From contig JAIRMD010000084.1 in NCBI GenBank assembly GCA_031258915.1, positions 1 through 14,270 on the forward strand: a stretch of DNA of 14,270 nucleotides. Direction: 5' to 3'. Shown here piece by piece: positions 7,942 through 13,946 of this stretch (position 1 is the stretch's first letter; each line of letters starts with the position of its first letter). The stretch comes from Prevotellaceae bacterium. GTDB taxonomy: Bacteria; Bacteroidota; Bacteroidia; Bacteroidales; UBA932. The notes under the pieces were generated by a model that worked only from the letters and a program-made list of their open reading frames with translations, made no database searches and was not told the DNA's origin. The position numbers were made by a program, and so were the translations under genes.

Positions 7942-8991
7942 ATGAAGTACAACACTCCACTTTTTTACGCAATTGCGGCAGCGGCTACGCTGCTGCTGCT
8001 CGCGCTGCTTTTTTTTACCGTAGCCACCATTACGGCGTACCGCCCTGCGCCGGAGGAGACGCTGTACAGCAAGCTGCAACCACAGCACTGCCTGCCCGGC
8101 AGAATAACCGTAACGTCATGGAACATAGGATACTGTGGGCTTGGCAAAGATGCTGATTTTTTCTACGAGGGCGGTAAAATGGTGCGATCGAGCAAAAAAG
8201 AGGTGCTGGAGAACCTGCTGCACATCACAACATTTTTGCAGGCGGACGCAAGCGACTTCCTGCTGCTGCAGGAGGTGGATGTTGGCTCCAAGCGCAGCTA
8301 TGGCATCGACGAGCGGCGCAGCATTGCCGATAAGCTGCGCAACCACAAGGAGTTTAAGGAATTTTTTGCGTACAACTACAGGGCGTGGTTTGTGCCCATC
8401 CCCGTTTTTCGTCCCATTGGCCGCGTGCAATCGGGCGTGGCGACACTTGGCCGGTGCGCTCCCTACCACGTAACGCGCCACGCATACCCAAACATCACGC
8501 CGTACCCGCAGAGCATATTTCTGCTCAAGCGCTGCTTTTTGGCGTGCCGCTACACGGCCGAAAATGGCAACGATTTTGTGCTGATAAATACCCACAACTC
8601 CGCCTACGACAGCGGCAAGCAGCGGGCAGCAGAAATGGAGATGCTGCGCGACTTTGCAGTGAAGGAGTACGAAAACGGTAGCTACGTAGTGATTGGCGGC
8701 GATTGGAACCAAACGCCCCCCGGATACGACAAGGTGGCAAGCACCGAGCAGTACACGCCGCACCCTATCGACAGCGACCTCTTCCCCAAAGGCTGGCAGT
8801 GGGCGTACGACAGCGCCGCCGAAACGATGAGGTTTATTAACCAGCCTTACGCTGAGGGAGAAACGCTCACGTCGGTGGTGGATTTCTTTTTGATTTCGCC
8901 CAACGTAAAGGTTACGAAGGTTGCCGTGCACAGGCTGGGCTTTGAGCACTCCGACCACAACCCTGTTACGGCAACGTTTGAGCTGCAGTAA
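7942..8991 (+). CDS. Membrane-anchored endonuclease/exonuclease/phosphatase-family protein
   Basis: A 349-residue protein with one strongly hydrophobic N-terminal segment (about residues 8-30, Ala/Leu-rich) followed by an EEP (DNase I-like) fold. The metal and catalytic motifs of that superfamily are visible in order: Asn61 in SWNIGYCG, Glu111 in LLLQEVD, His218 in NTHNS, Asp254 and Asn256 in GGDWNQTP, Asp314 in SVVDFFLIS, and Asp338/His339 in HSDHNPV. It is therefore probably an active Mg-dependent phosphodiesterase or phosphatase. The hydrophobic segment is either an uncleaved anchor or a signal peptide, and no lipobox is obvious, so the catalytic domain probably faces the periplasm. Substrate is unknown: nucleic acid, a phospholipid head group or a nucleotide are all possible. 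It lies 61 bp after guaA with no clear functional tie. The hairpin at 9018-9039 probably ends its transcript. Confidence 0.85.
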   Translation: MKYNTPLFYAIAAAATLLLLALLFFTVATITAYRPAPEETLYSKLQPQHCLPGRITVTSWNIGYCGLGKDADFFYEGGKMVRSSKKEVLENLLHITTFLQADASDFLLLQEVDVGSKRSYGIDERRSIADKLRNHKEFKEFFAYNYRAWFVPIPVFRPIGRVQSGVATLGRCAPYHVTRHAYPNITPYPQSIFLLKRCFLACRYTAENGNDFVLINTHNSAYDSGKQRAAEMEMLRDFAVKEYENGSYVVIGGDWNQTPPGYDKVASTEQYTPHPIDSDLFPKGWQWAYDSAAETMRFINQPYAEGETLTSVVDFFLISPNVKVTKVAVHRLGFEHSDHNPVTATFELQ

Positions 8992-9017
8992 GCTCTGAGT
9001 ACTCGTCGTCGGCAATG

Positions 9018-9048
9018 GAGGCAGGCGTTAGCCTGCCTCGCTTTCTTT
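9018..9048 (+). terminator. Perfect 9-bp hairpin between the converging EEP gene and yebC
   Basis: GAGGCAGGC (9018-9026) and GCCTGCCTC (9031-9039) form a perfect 9-bp stem around the 4-nt loop GTTA. On the plus strand it is followed by an imperfect T-rich tail (GCTTTCTTT), so it can serve as the terminator of the EEP gene that ends at 8991. On the minus strand it contains the last three codons (Glu-Ala-Gly) and the stop of yebC, but no T-run follows in that direction, so termination there is less certain. A small palindrome GAGTACTC at 8997-9004 lies just before it. Confidence 0.5.
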
Positions 9049-9753
9049 CATGTTGTGCCATACGGCCTGCACATCGTCGTCGTCCTCGAATTTTTCAATC
9101 AGTTTTTCCAGCGCAGCCTGCTGCTCGGGGGTAACCTCTTTGGTATCGGTAGGTATACGCTCAAAGCCGCTGCTGATGATTTCAAAGCCATTGCTTTCGA
9201 GGTATTTTTGTACGCCCCCGTAGCTTTCGTAAGCGGCGTAAACAATCCACTCGCTTTCGTCGGCAAAGAGTTCGTCCACGCCGTAGTCAATCAGCTCCAG
9301 CTCCAGCTCCTCCAAATCCGTGCCGTCTTTGGGTTTTACGCGGAATACGCTTTTGCGGTCAAACATAAAATCAAGGCTTCCGGAGGTTCCGAGCGATCCG
9401 CCCAGCTTGCTGAAGTAGCTGCGAATGTTGGCCACCGTGCGCGTAGGGTTATCGGTAGCAGCGTCTATCACTATGGCGACACCGTAGGGGCCGTAGCCCT
9501 CGTAGGTCAGCTCCTTGTACTCCCCCTGATCTTTTTCGATGGCGCGCTTGATGGCGCGATCTACGTTATCCTTGGGCATATTTTCGGCGCGAGCGTTTTG
9601 TATCAGCGCGCGCAGGCGAGGGTTGTTGTCCGGGTCGGTACCGCCGCCCTTAGCGGCAATGGTAATCTCCTTACCCAAGCGGGTGAACGTGCGGGACATG
9701 CTGCCCCAGCGCTTCAGCTTCCTTGCTTTTCTATACTCAAATGCGCGTCCCAT
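9028..9753 (-). CDS. yebC: YebC/PmpR/TACO1-family protein
   Basis: A 241-residue full-length member of the YebC/PmpR/TACO1 family. Conserved features are the N-terminal KRWGSMSRTFTRLGKEI and the helical first domain to about residue 75 (PDNNPRLRALIQNARAENMPKDNVDRAIKRA). These are followed by the EGYGPYGVAIVID signature (85-97) and the GGSLGTSGSLDFMF stretch (118-131). The C-terminus is acidic (KFEDDDDVQAVWHN). The family was long annotated as a DNA-binding transcription regulator; later work on bacterial and mitochondrial members points to a role in translation, including relief of ribosome stalling at proline-rich sequences. Which applies here cannot be told from sequence. It starts 50 bp after ribH on the same strand, with no clean promoter in the gap, so co-transcription with ribH is likely. 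Confidence 0.95.
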   Translation of the reverse strand: MGRAFEYRKARKLKRWGSMSRTFTRLGKEITIAAKGGGTDPDNNPRLRALIQNARAENMPKDNVDRAIKRAIEKDQGEYKELTYEGYGPYGVAIVIDAATDNPTRTVANIRSYFSKLGGSLGTSGSLDFMFDRKSVFRVKPKDGTDLEELELELIDYGVDELFADESEWIVYAAYESYGGVQKYLESNGFEIISSGFERIPTDTKEVTPEQQAALEKLIEKFEDDDDVQAVWHNMKESEAG

Positions 9754-9763
9754 GAACGGTTGG

Positions 9764-9781
9764 ATTTCAGATTTCAGATTT
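9764..9781. repeat. ATTTCAG tandem repeat between ribH and yebC
   Basis: Two and a half copies of the 7-mer ATTTCAG follow each other exactly, in the 50-bp gap upstream of yebC. There is no obvious hairpin or promoter motif in it. On the mRNA strand it reads CTGAAAT repeats roughly 10-30 nt before the yebC start codon. It may be a simple slippage repeat. Confidence 0.6.
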
Positions 9782-9803
9782 GCACAGCATAATTCATACC
9801 TTC

Positions 9804-10292
9804 TCAGATATTCTGCTGCATCGCCACCATTTTGATGGCGCTGGTTGCAGCTTCGTCGCCTTTGTTGCCAAACCTTCCACCGGCTCGGTCTTGCGCTTGC
9901 TGCATGGTGTTGGGGGTAAGCACGCCAAATATAAAAGGCAGGCTGTACTCCAGATTAAGCCTCATAATGCCGGTTGATACGGCGTTGCAAATAAAGTCGA
10001 AGTGGCGCGTTTCGCCTTGAATGATGCATCCGAGGCATATCACAGCGTCAACCTTGTGGCTGTCGGCAACGAGCTGCGCTCCCAGCGGAAGTTCAAAGCT
10101 GCCGGGCACCCACTTTACGATAATATTTTTTTCTTTTGCCTCGTACTTCAGTAGCGCGTTGCAGGCTCCGGTGAGCAGCTTGCTGGTAATTTCGGTATTC
10201 CACTCCGATACTACGATGCCAAAGTGCATCTCTTTTGCCGAGGGTATTTCGCCGTCGTGCACGTGAGAAAGGTTATGTTGGGCCGATGACAT
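9804..10292 (-). CDS. ribH: 6,7-dimethyl-8-ribityllumazine synthase
   Basis: Lumazine synthase joins 5-amino-6-ribitylaminouracil and 3,4-dihydroxy-2-butanone 4-phosphate, the penultimate step of riboflavin synthesis; the family forms pentamers or 60-subunit capsids in the cytosol. The 162-residue length is normal. Signature elements are VSEWN (28-32, aromatic substrate contact), VPGSFELP (62-69), GCIIQGETRHFDF with the catalytic His97, PFIFGVLT (119-126) and DRAGGRFGNKGDEAA (135-149, phosphate-binding region). No FMN riboswitch motif is seen in the 141 bp upstream. The other rib genes are absent from the window, so this is an isolated ribH, an arrangement common in Bacteroidota. It follows the TPR gene on the same strand, probably as part of one transcript. 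Confidence 0.97.
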   Translation of the reverse strand: MSSAQHNLSHVHDGEIPSAKEMHFGIVVSEWNTEITSKLLTGACNALLKYEAKEKNIIVKWVPGSFELPLGAQLVADSHKVDAVICLGCIIQGETRHFDFICNAVSTGIMRLNLEYSLPFIFGVLTPNTMQQAQDRAGGRFGNKGDEAATSAIKMVAMQQNI

Positions 10293-10410
10293 TTTTTACT
10301 ACAAATAAGGTTACTCCAAAAATTCAGCAGCTAAGCGATACGAAAAGCCAAGACGTTGCACCGCATTGCCTTGCCTGTATGACGGTAAGAGCACGCTTAC
10401 AATGCCCCTT

Positions 10411-10426
10411 AGCAGCAGCTGCTGCT
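10411..10426. repeat. 16-bp CAG/CTG palindrome downstream of the TPR gene
   Basis: AGCAGCAGCTGCTGCT is a perfect 16-bp palindrome. It lies 8 bp beyond the TPR stop codon, whose last codons are themselves CAG/CAA repeats (10438-10449 on the plus strand reads as GCTGCTGCTGC). The transcript could therefore fold the palindrome or pair it with the end of the coding sequence. No T-run follows on the minus strand, so it is not a standard terminator. Confidence 0.55.
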
Positions 10427-10433
10427 GCCCTGC

Positions 10434-11129
10434 CTATTGCTGCTGCTGCAAAAGCTGCGCACGGGTGATATACTTGTCGGCCTCGTAGCCTTCGGAGGTT
10501 TCGGGGAAATCTTTTTTCACCCGCTCATACACCGTTTTTGCTTCAGCATACTTGCCCTGCGCCTCGAGCAGCAGCCCTGCTTTCATCAGGAAGCGAGGCG
10601 TCGTAAGGCGGCTGCGCTCGCTATCTGCCGCTTTTTTATAGTACGATATGGCGTTGTCGTAGTCCTGCAGCTCGCTGTAGGCATCGCCCACGTTGCCGTT
10701 GACGAGCGCCTTGCCCAGCTTGTCGCCGGGGCTGTACCTTTTGAGGTAGGTAATAGCCTCGTCGTACAGGCCGGTATGCAGGTACACCAAGCCGACGTAG
10801 TAGCGGGCAAGGTTGCCCGCTTGGGTGCTCCCGTAGCGGTCTTCGATGTCGAGCAGGCCAAGGTTGCTGCCGTCGCCGTTGAGCGCCAGCATCAGCGAAT
10901 CCTGCTCAAAGTACTGCACTGCGGCGAACATTTGCGCTTGGGCTTCCTCCTCCAGCGGCGCTTTATACCAGCTTCTGTAGGCAAAAAATACACCTGCCAC
11001 CAAAATCAACCCAACCACCACGTAGATAAGCGGTTTCTGATACTTTTCGATGAGAATTTCTACGTTTGTCAACGAGTGCTCAATTGCGCCCAGATTACCT
11101 TCGGCGGACGATAATTTTTGCTTAGCCAT
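10434..11129 (-). CDS. Membrane-anchored tetratricopeptide repeat protein
   Basis: A 231-residue protein with a polar N-terminus of about 32 residues, one membrane helix at about 33-51 (PLIYVVVGLILVAGVFFAY), then helical repeats to the C-terminus. TPR-like units are visible at about 105-132 (LARYYVGLVYLHTGLYDEAITYLKR, with the Ala-rich/Tyr pattern of the motif), 142-170 (VGDAYSELQDYDNAISYYKKA) and 177-210 (LLLEAQGKYAEAKTVYERVKKDFPE). The layout, helix first and TPRs after, resembles the YfgM type of inner-membrane chaperone-associated protein, with the TPRs probably in the periplasm; this is an inference. It ends in a Gln run (LLQQQQ) encoded by CAG-type codons next to the CAG/CTG palindrome. 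It is the first gene of the TPR-ribH-yebC group and has a good promoter match upstream. Its specific partner is unknown. Confidence 0.87.
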   Translation of the reverse strand: MAKQKLSSAEGNLGAIEHSLTNVEILIEKYQKPLIYVVVGLILVAGVFFAYRSWYKAPLEEEAQAQMFAAVQYFEQDSLMLALNGDGSNLGLLDIEDRYGSTQAGNLARYYVGLVYLHTGLYDEAITYLKRYSPGDKLGKALVNGNVGDAYSELQDYDNAISYYKKAADSERSRLTTPRFLMKAGLLLEAQGKYAEAKTVYERVKKDFPETSEGYEADKYITRAQLLQQQQ

Positions 11130-11179
11130 TTTCTATTTACTGTTTATTTTTCGTAATAATTTTGTCAAATCAGGGGTTA

Positions 11180-11211
11180 CAAAAGTAGCGATTTTAATTC
11201 TTACATACAAT
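11180..11211 (-). promoter_or_regulatory. Bacteroidota-type promoter for the TPR-ribH-yebC group
   Basis: Read on the minus strand, TACTTTTG (11187-11180) is an exact match to the Bacteroidota -7 consensus TAnnTTTG. ATTG (11211-11208) lies 20 nt upstream and differs from the -33 consensus TTTG at one position. Transcription would begin near 11173, leaving a leader of about 45 nt before the TPR start codon at 11129. Confidence 0.6.
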
Positions 11212-11259
11212 CGTTTTGCGCTTTTTTTTGGGGGGTAACCAAAAAAATTCATGCATACG

Positions 11260-11291
11260 CTTGGAAATCGCAGGTTTTTCACGTAGCTTTG
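11260..11291 (+). promoter_or_regulatory. Bacteroidota-type promoter for rfbA
   Basis: TAGCTTTG (11284-11291) matches the -7 consensus TAnnTTTG exactly, and CTTG (11260-11263), one mismatch from the -33 TTTG, lies 20 nt upstream. The start codon is at 11310, so the predicted leader is only about 10-15 nt. The T8G6 tract at 11222-11235 lies about 25 bp further upstream. Confidence 0.6.
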
Positions 11292-11309
11292 CGAAAAAAC
11301 ACGAGCAAA

Positions 11310-12173
11310 ATGAAAGGAATAATTCTTGCAGGAGGCAGCGCAACGCGCCTTTACCCGTTGTCAAAGGCTATATCGAAGCAAATAATGCCGGTATATGACA
11401 AGCCTATGGTTTACTACCCGCTGTCATCGCTTATGCTGGCGAATATTCGCGAGGTGCTTGTTATTTCAACTCCCCGCGACCTGCCCATGTTCAGGGAGCT
11501 GCTCGGGACCGGCGAAGAGCTGGGTATGAAATTTAGCTACGCAGCGCAAGAAAAACCCAACGGGCTTGCGCAAGCTTTTGTGCTGGGGGAGCAGTTTGTA
11601 GGCAACGATAAGGTTGCGCTCGTGCTCGGAGATAACCTGTTTTACGGGCAAGGCTTTAGCGGGATGCTCAAGCGTGCCGCCGCTATCGAAAAAGGTGCCT
11701 GCGTATTCGGCTACGCCGTAAAAGACCCCCGCGCTTATGGCGTGGTGGAGTTTGCACCCGACGGCAGGGCGCTATCGCTGGAGGAAAAGCCGCAGCAGCC
11801 AAAGTCGGAGTATGCGGTTCCCGGCCTGTATTTTTACGACAACACGGTTGTGCAGCGTGCAAAAGACCTGCAACCCTCGGCGCGCGGAGAGTACGAAATT
11901 ACAGACCTCAACAAAACCTACCTGAGAGATGAAATGCTGAAGGTAGAGATTTTCGGCAGAGGGTTTGCATGGCTTGATACCGGCAGCTGCGACAGCCTGC
12001 TGGAGGCCTCGAACTTCGTGGCTACAATACAAAAGCGGCAGGGATTTTACGTTTCGTGCATCGAGGAAATAGCATGGCGCAACGGCTGGATAAGCAGCGA
12101 GCAGCTCGCAACGTTAGGCGCTAAGCTGAACAAAACCGAATACGGACGATACCTGCTGGATTTGTCCAAGTAG
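11310..12173 (+). CDS. rfbA: Glucose-1-phosphate thymidylyltransferase
   Basis: RfbA/RmlA makes dTDP-glucose from dTTP and glucose 1-phosphate, the first step towards dTDP-rhamnose and other surface-polysaccharide sugars; it acts in the cytosol as a tetramer. The 287-residue length is normal. The nucleotide-binding start GIILAGGSATRLYPLSKA (3-20) is intact, followed by KQIMPVYDKPMVYYPLS, AAQEKPNGLAQAF (78-90), LVLGDNLFYG (104-113, with the metal-binding Asp108), EEKP (158-161), YEITDLN (195-201) and GFAWLDTGS (218-226). The start is ATG 11310; an in-frame TTG at 11289 overlaps the promoter and would add residues not found in the family. rfbB, rfbC and rfbD are not nearby. The gene stands alone between a divergent promoter and a convergent neighbour. 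Confidence 0.97.
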   Translation: MKGIILAGGSATRLYPLSKAISKQIMPVYDKPMVYYPLSSLMLANIREVLVISTPRDLPMFRELLGTGEELGMKFSYAAQEKPNGLAQAFVLGEQFVGNDKVALVLGDNLFYGQGFSGMLKRAAAIEKGACVFGYAVKDPRAYGVVEFAPDGRALSLEEKPQQPKSEYAVPGLYFYDNTVVQRAKDLQPSARGEYEITDLNKTYLRDEMLKVEIFGRGFAWLDTGSCDSLLEASNFVATIQKRQGFYVSCIEEIAWRNGWISSEQLATLGAKLNKTEYGRYLLDLSK

Positions 12174-12176
12174 CAG

Positions 12177-13346
12177 TCAAAAATCTTTGTAGAGCAGATA
12201 TTTCGCTCGCTGCTGCCGGAATTTTTTCAAATCCTGCTGCCATGATGCTCTAATTTGCTCGGCGCTCATCCCTTGCTCCACCTGCCTTTGCAGCTTGCTA
12301 TTTCCGGCTAACCTTGGGAAAAGGGTGGTGAAAAATTTTCCTTTTGAAGAAAAGTAGCGGTATGCCTCAAGCAGGCGCTCCAAATTCAACCGGCGCTGGC
12401 CGAACAGGGAGTCGATGGGTATTTCCCTTAAATCTACGCCGTAGCACGTTTTTTTTTCGTGCGGCGGATTCTGGGCAACACCCCTTATGCTGCGCGGCAT
12501 GAACAGGAATTGCTTTTCGCGCCAGCCGGGGTGCCCAAGCACCTGAAACGGAAAGTCGGTGCCACGCCCTATGCTCATAATTGTTCCCTCAAACAGGCAA
12601 AGCGACGGGTACAAGTAAACCGAGCGCATGTTGGGCAGGTTGGGCGACGGCTTCACCGGCAGGTTGTACGCTGCTGCGCGATTGTAGCCTTCGCATGTTA
12701 CCACCGTAAGCTTGCACTGCGCTCCATTTTTCAGCCAAGCCTCGCCATTTATCATTAGCGCCAGCTCTCCCAGGGTCATTCCGTGCGCAACAGGTATGGG
12801 GTGCATACCGATAAACGAGCGGTACCTTAGCTCCAAAACCGGCCCATCTATGTAGTGGCCGTTGGGGTTGGGTCTGTCCAAAACAATGAGCGGGATGCCG
12901 TTTTCGGCGCAAGCCTCCATCACGTAGTGGAGCGTTGAGAGGTAGGTGTAGAAGCGCACGCCAACATCCTGCATGTCAAAAATCATGAGCTGTATGCCGC
13001 TCAGCTGCTCGCGCGACGGTTTTTTGGAGGCCCCGTAAATGGAGGTTATCTCTACCCCGCTCTTTTTGTCCACATACCCCGCCACGCTTGCTCCGGCCTC
13101 TAATGTTCCCCTGAACCCATGCTCGGGAGCATACACGCGAAGCACGTTCACGCCTTGCGAGCGGAGCGTATCCAGCAGGTGCACCCCACCTACCAACGAG
13201 GTGTGGTTGGCTGCCAAGCCTACTTTTTTGTTATACGTAAGGGGAATGTACTCCGATGTGCGCTCTGCGCCAACTCTAACGGCTGCAAGCGCAGCTATCG
13301 GCACCGCGAGCAGAGGGGCAAGCAGCAAAAAAATCAGCCTGCGCAT
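12177..13346 (-). CDS. namZ: DUF1343 / NamZ-type exo-beta-N-acetylmuramidase
   Basis: A 389-residue protein with an N-terminal signal-type segment (MRR then a Leu/Ala-rich core to about residue 21), so it is probably periplasmic or exported. The rest matches the DUF1343 family, whose characterised members, such as Bacillus subtilis NamZ (YbbC), release terminal N-acetylmuramic acid from peptidoglycan fragments (GH171). Visible family blocks are VGLAANHTS (42-50), YAPEHGFRG (72-80, a likely active-site region with Glu75), FDMQDVGVRFYTY (123-135), LDRPNPNG (156-163), PIPVAHGMTLGELALMING (183-201), PSPNLPN (233-239) and EGTIMSIGRGTDFPF (253-267). It overlaps rdgB by 13 bp, which suggests translational coupling. 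Its stop is 3 bp from the converging rfbA stop. Family call is firm; enzymatic activity is inferred. Confidence 0.9.
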   Translation of the reverse strand: MRRLIFLLLAPLLAVPIAALAAVRVGAERTSEYIPLTYNKKVGLAANHTSLVGGVHLLDTLRSQGVNVLRVYAPEHGFRGTLEAGASVAGYVDKKSGVEITSIYGASKKPSREQLSGIQLMIFDMQDVGVRFYTYLSTLHYVMEACAENGIPLIVLDRPNPNGHYIDGPVLELRYRSFIGMHPIPVAHGMTLGELALMINGEAWLKNGAQCKLTVVTCEGYNRAAAYNLPVKPSPNLPNMRSVYLYPSLCLFEGTIMSIGRGTDFPFQVLGHPGWREKQFLFMPRSIRGVAQNPPHEKKTCYGVDLREIPIDSLFGQRRLNLERLLEAYRYFSSKGKFFTTLFPRLAGNSKLQRQVEQGMSAEQIRASWQQDLKKFRQQRAKYLLYKDF

Positions 13347-13915
13347 TGATTCAAAAAGTTTACCAGCTGCCTAACGGCTTTACCGCGGTGGCTAATGCTG
13401 TTTTTTTCATTCAAATCCATTTCTGCAAAAGTAACCTCATAGCCCAGAGGTCGAAAAACAGGGTCGTAGCCAAAACCTTTGCAGCCCATTTTTTCGCACA
13501 GAATTTCGCCCTTCACTTCGCCCTCAAAAAGATGCTCCTTTCCGTGCAAAATAAGAGCAATAACCGTACGAAAACGGGCATTGCGGTTTGCTACCCCCGC
13601 CATCTCGCGCAGCAGCTTTTCCATGTTGTCCTGCATACTTTTTGCCTGCTCTGCATACCTCGCGGAGCGAACGCCGGGCGCTCCGTTGAGCGCTTCGACC
13701 TCCAGACCTGTGTCGTCGGCAAAGCAATTCTCGCGCAAGCGCTCATGGACGTAGCGCACTTTTTGCAGCGCATTGCCCTCAAGCGTCAGCTGATCCTCCG
13801 GAATATCATCTACGATACCCCACTGCTTTGGAGTGGAGAGCACAATGCTTTTGTTCAGCATTGTGCTCACCTCCTCCAGCTTATGAAGATTGTTGGTTGC
13901 AAAAATCAAATTCAT
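13334..13915 (-). CDS. rdgB: XTP/dITP pyrophosphatase (RdgB/HAM1 family)
   Basis: This enzyme hydrolyses non-canonical purine nucleoside triphosphates (dITP, ITP, XTP) to monophosphates, keeping deaminated bases out of DNA and RNA. The 193-residue length is normal. Family motifs in order are FATNNLHKLEE (5-15), LEGNALQKV (45-53), CFADDTGLEVEALNGAPGVRSARYA (64-88, with the catalytic Asp68), GFGYDPVF (147-154), FAEM (163-166) and ISHRGKA (174-180). It starts 31 bp after the DUF1573 gene and runs 13 bp into the NamZ-type gene, so the three are probably one transcript. No separate promoter was recognised. Confidence 0.97.
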   Translation of the reverse strand: MNLIFATNNLHKLEEVSTMLNKSIVLSTPKQWGIVDDIPEDQLTLEGNALQKVRYVHERLRENCFADDTGLEVEALNGAPGVRSARYAEQAKSMQDNMEKLLREMAGVANRNARFRTVIALILHGKEHLFEGEVKGEILCEKMGCKGFGYDPVFRPLGYEVTFAEMDLNEKNSISHRGKAVRQLVNFLNQCAG

Positions 13916-13946
13916 ACGCAGCGTAAAAGCGCTTACTGCAAGTGCG

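Noticed and set aside
8116..9015. A 299-codon open frame antisense to the EEP gene
   Set aside because: Its translation has no recognisable domain and is rich in His, Val and Arg as expected from a shadow of a GC-rich gene; the plus strand has all EEP catalytic motifs.
9055..9792. A 245-codon plus-strand open frame covering yebC
   Set aside because: It is the complement shadow of yebC, whose family motifs are clear on the minus strand.
10293..10433. An FMN riboswitch upstream of ribH
   Set aside because: None of the conserved RFN-element blocks is visible in this 141-bp gap.
10437..11114. A 225-codon plus-strand open frame covering the TPR gene
   Set aside because: The minus-strand protein has a membrane helix, TPR repeats and a promoter; the plus frame has none of these.
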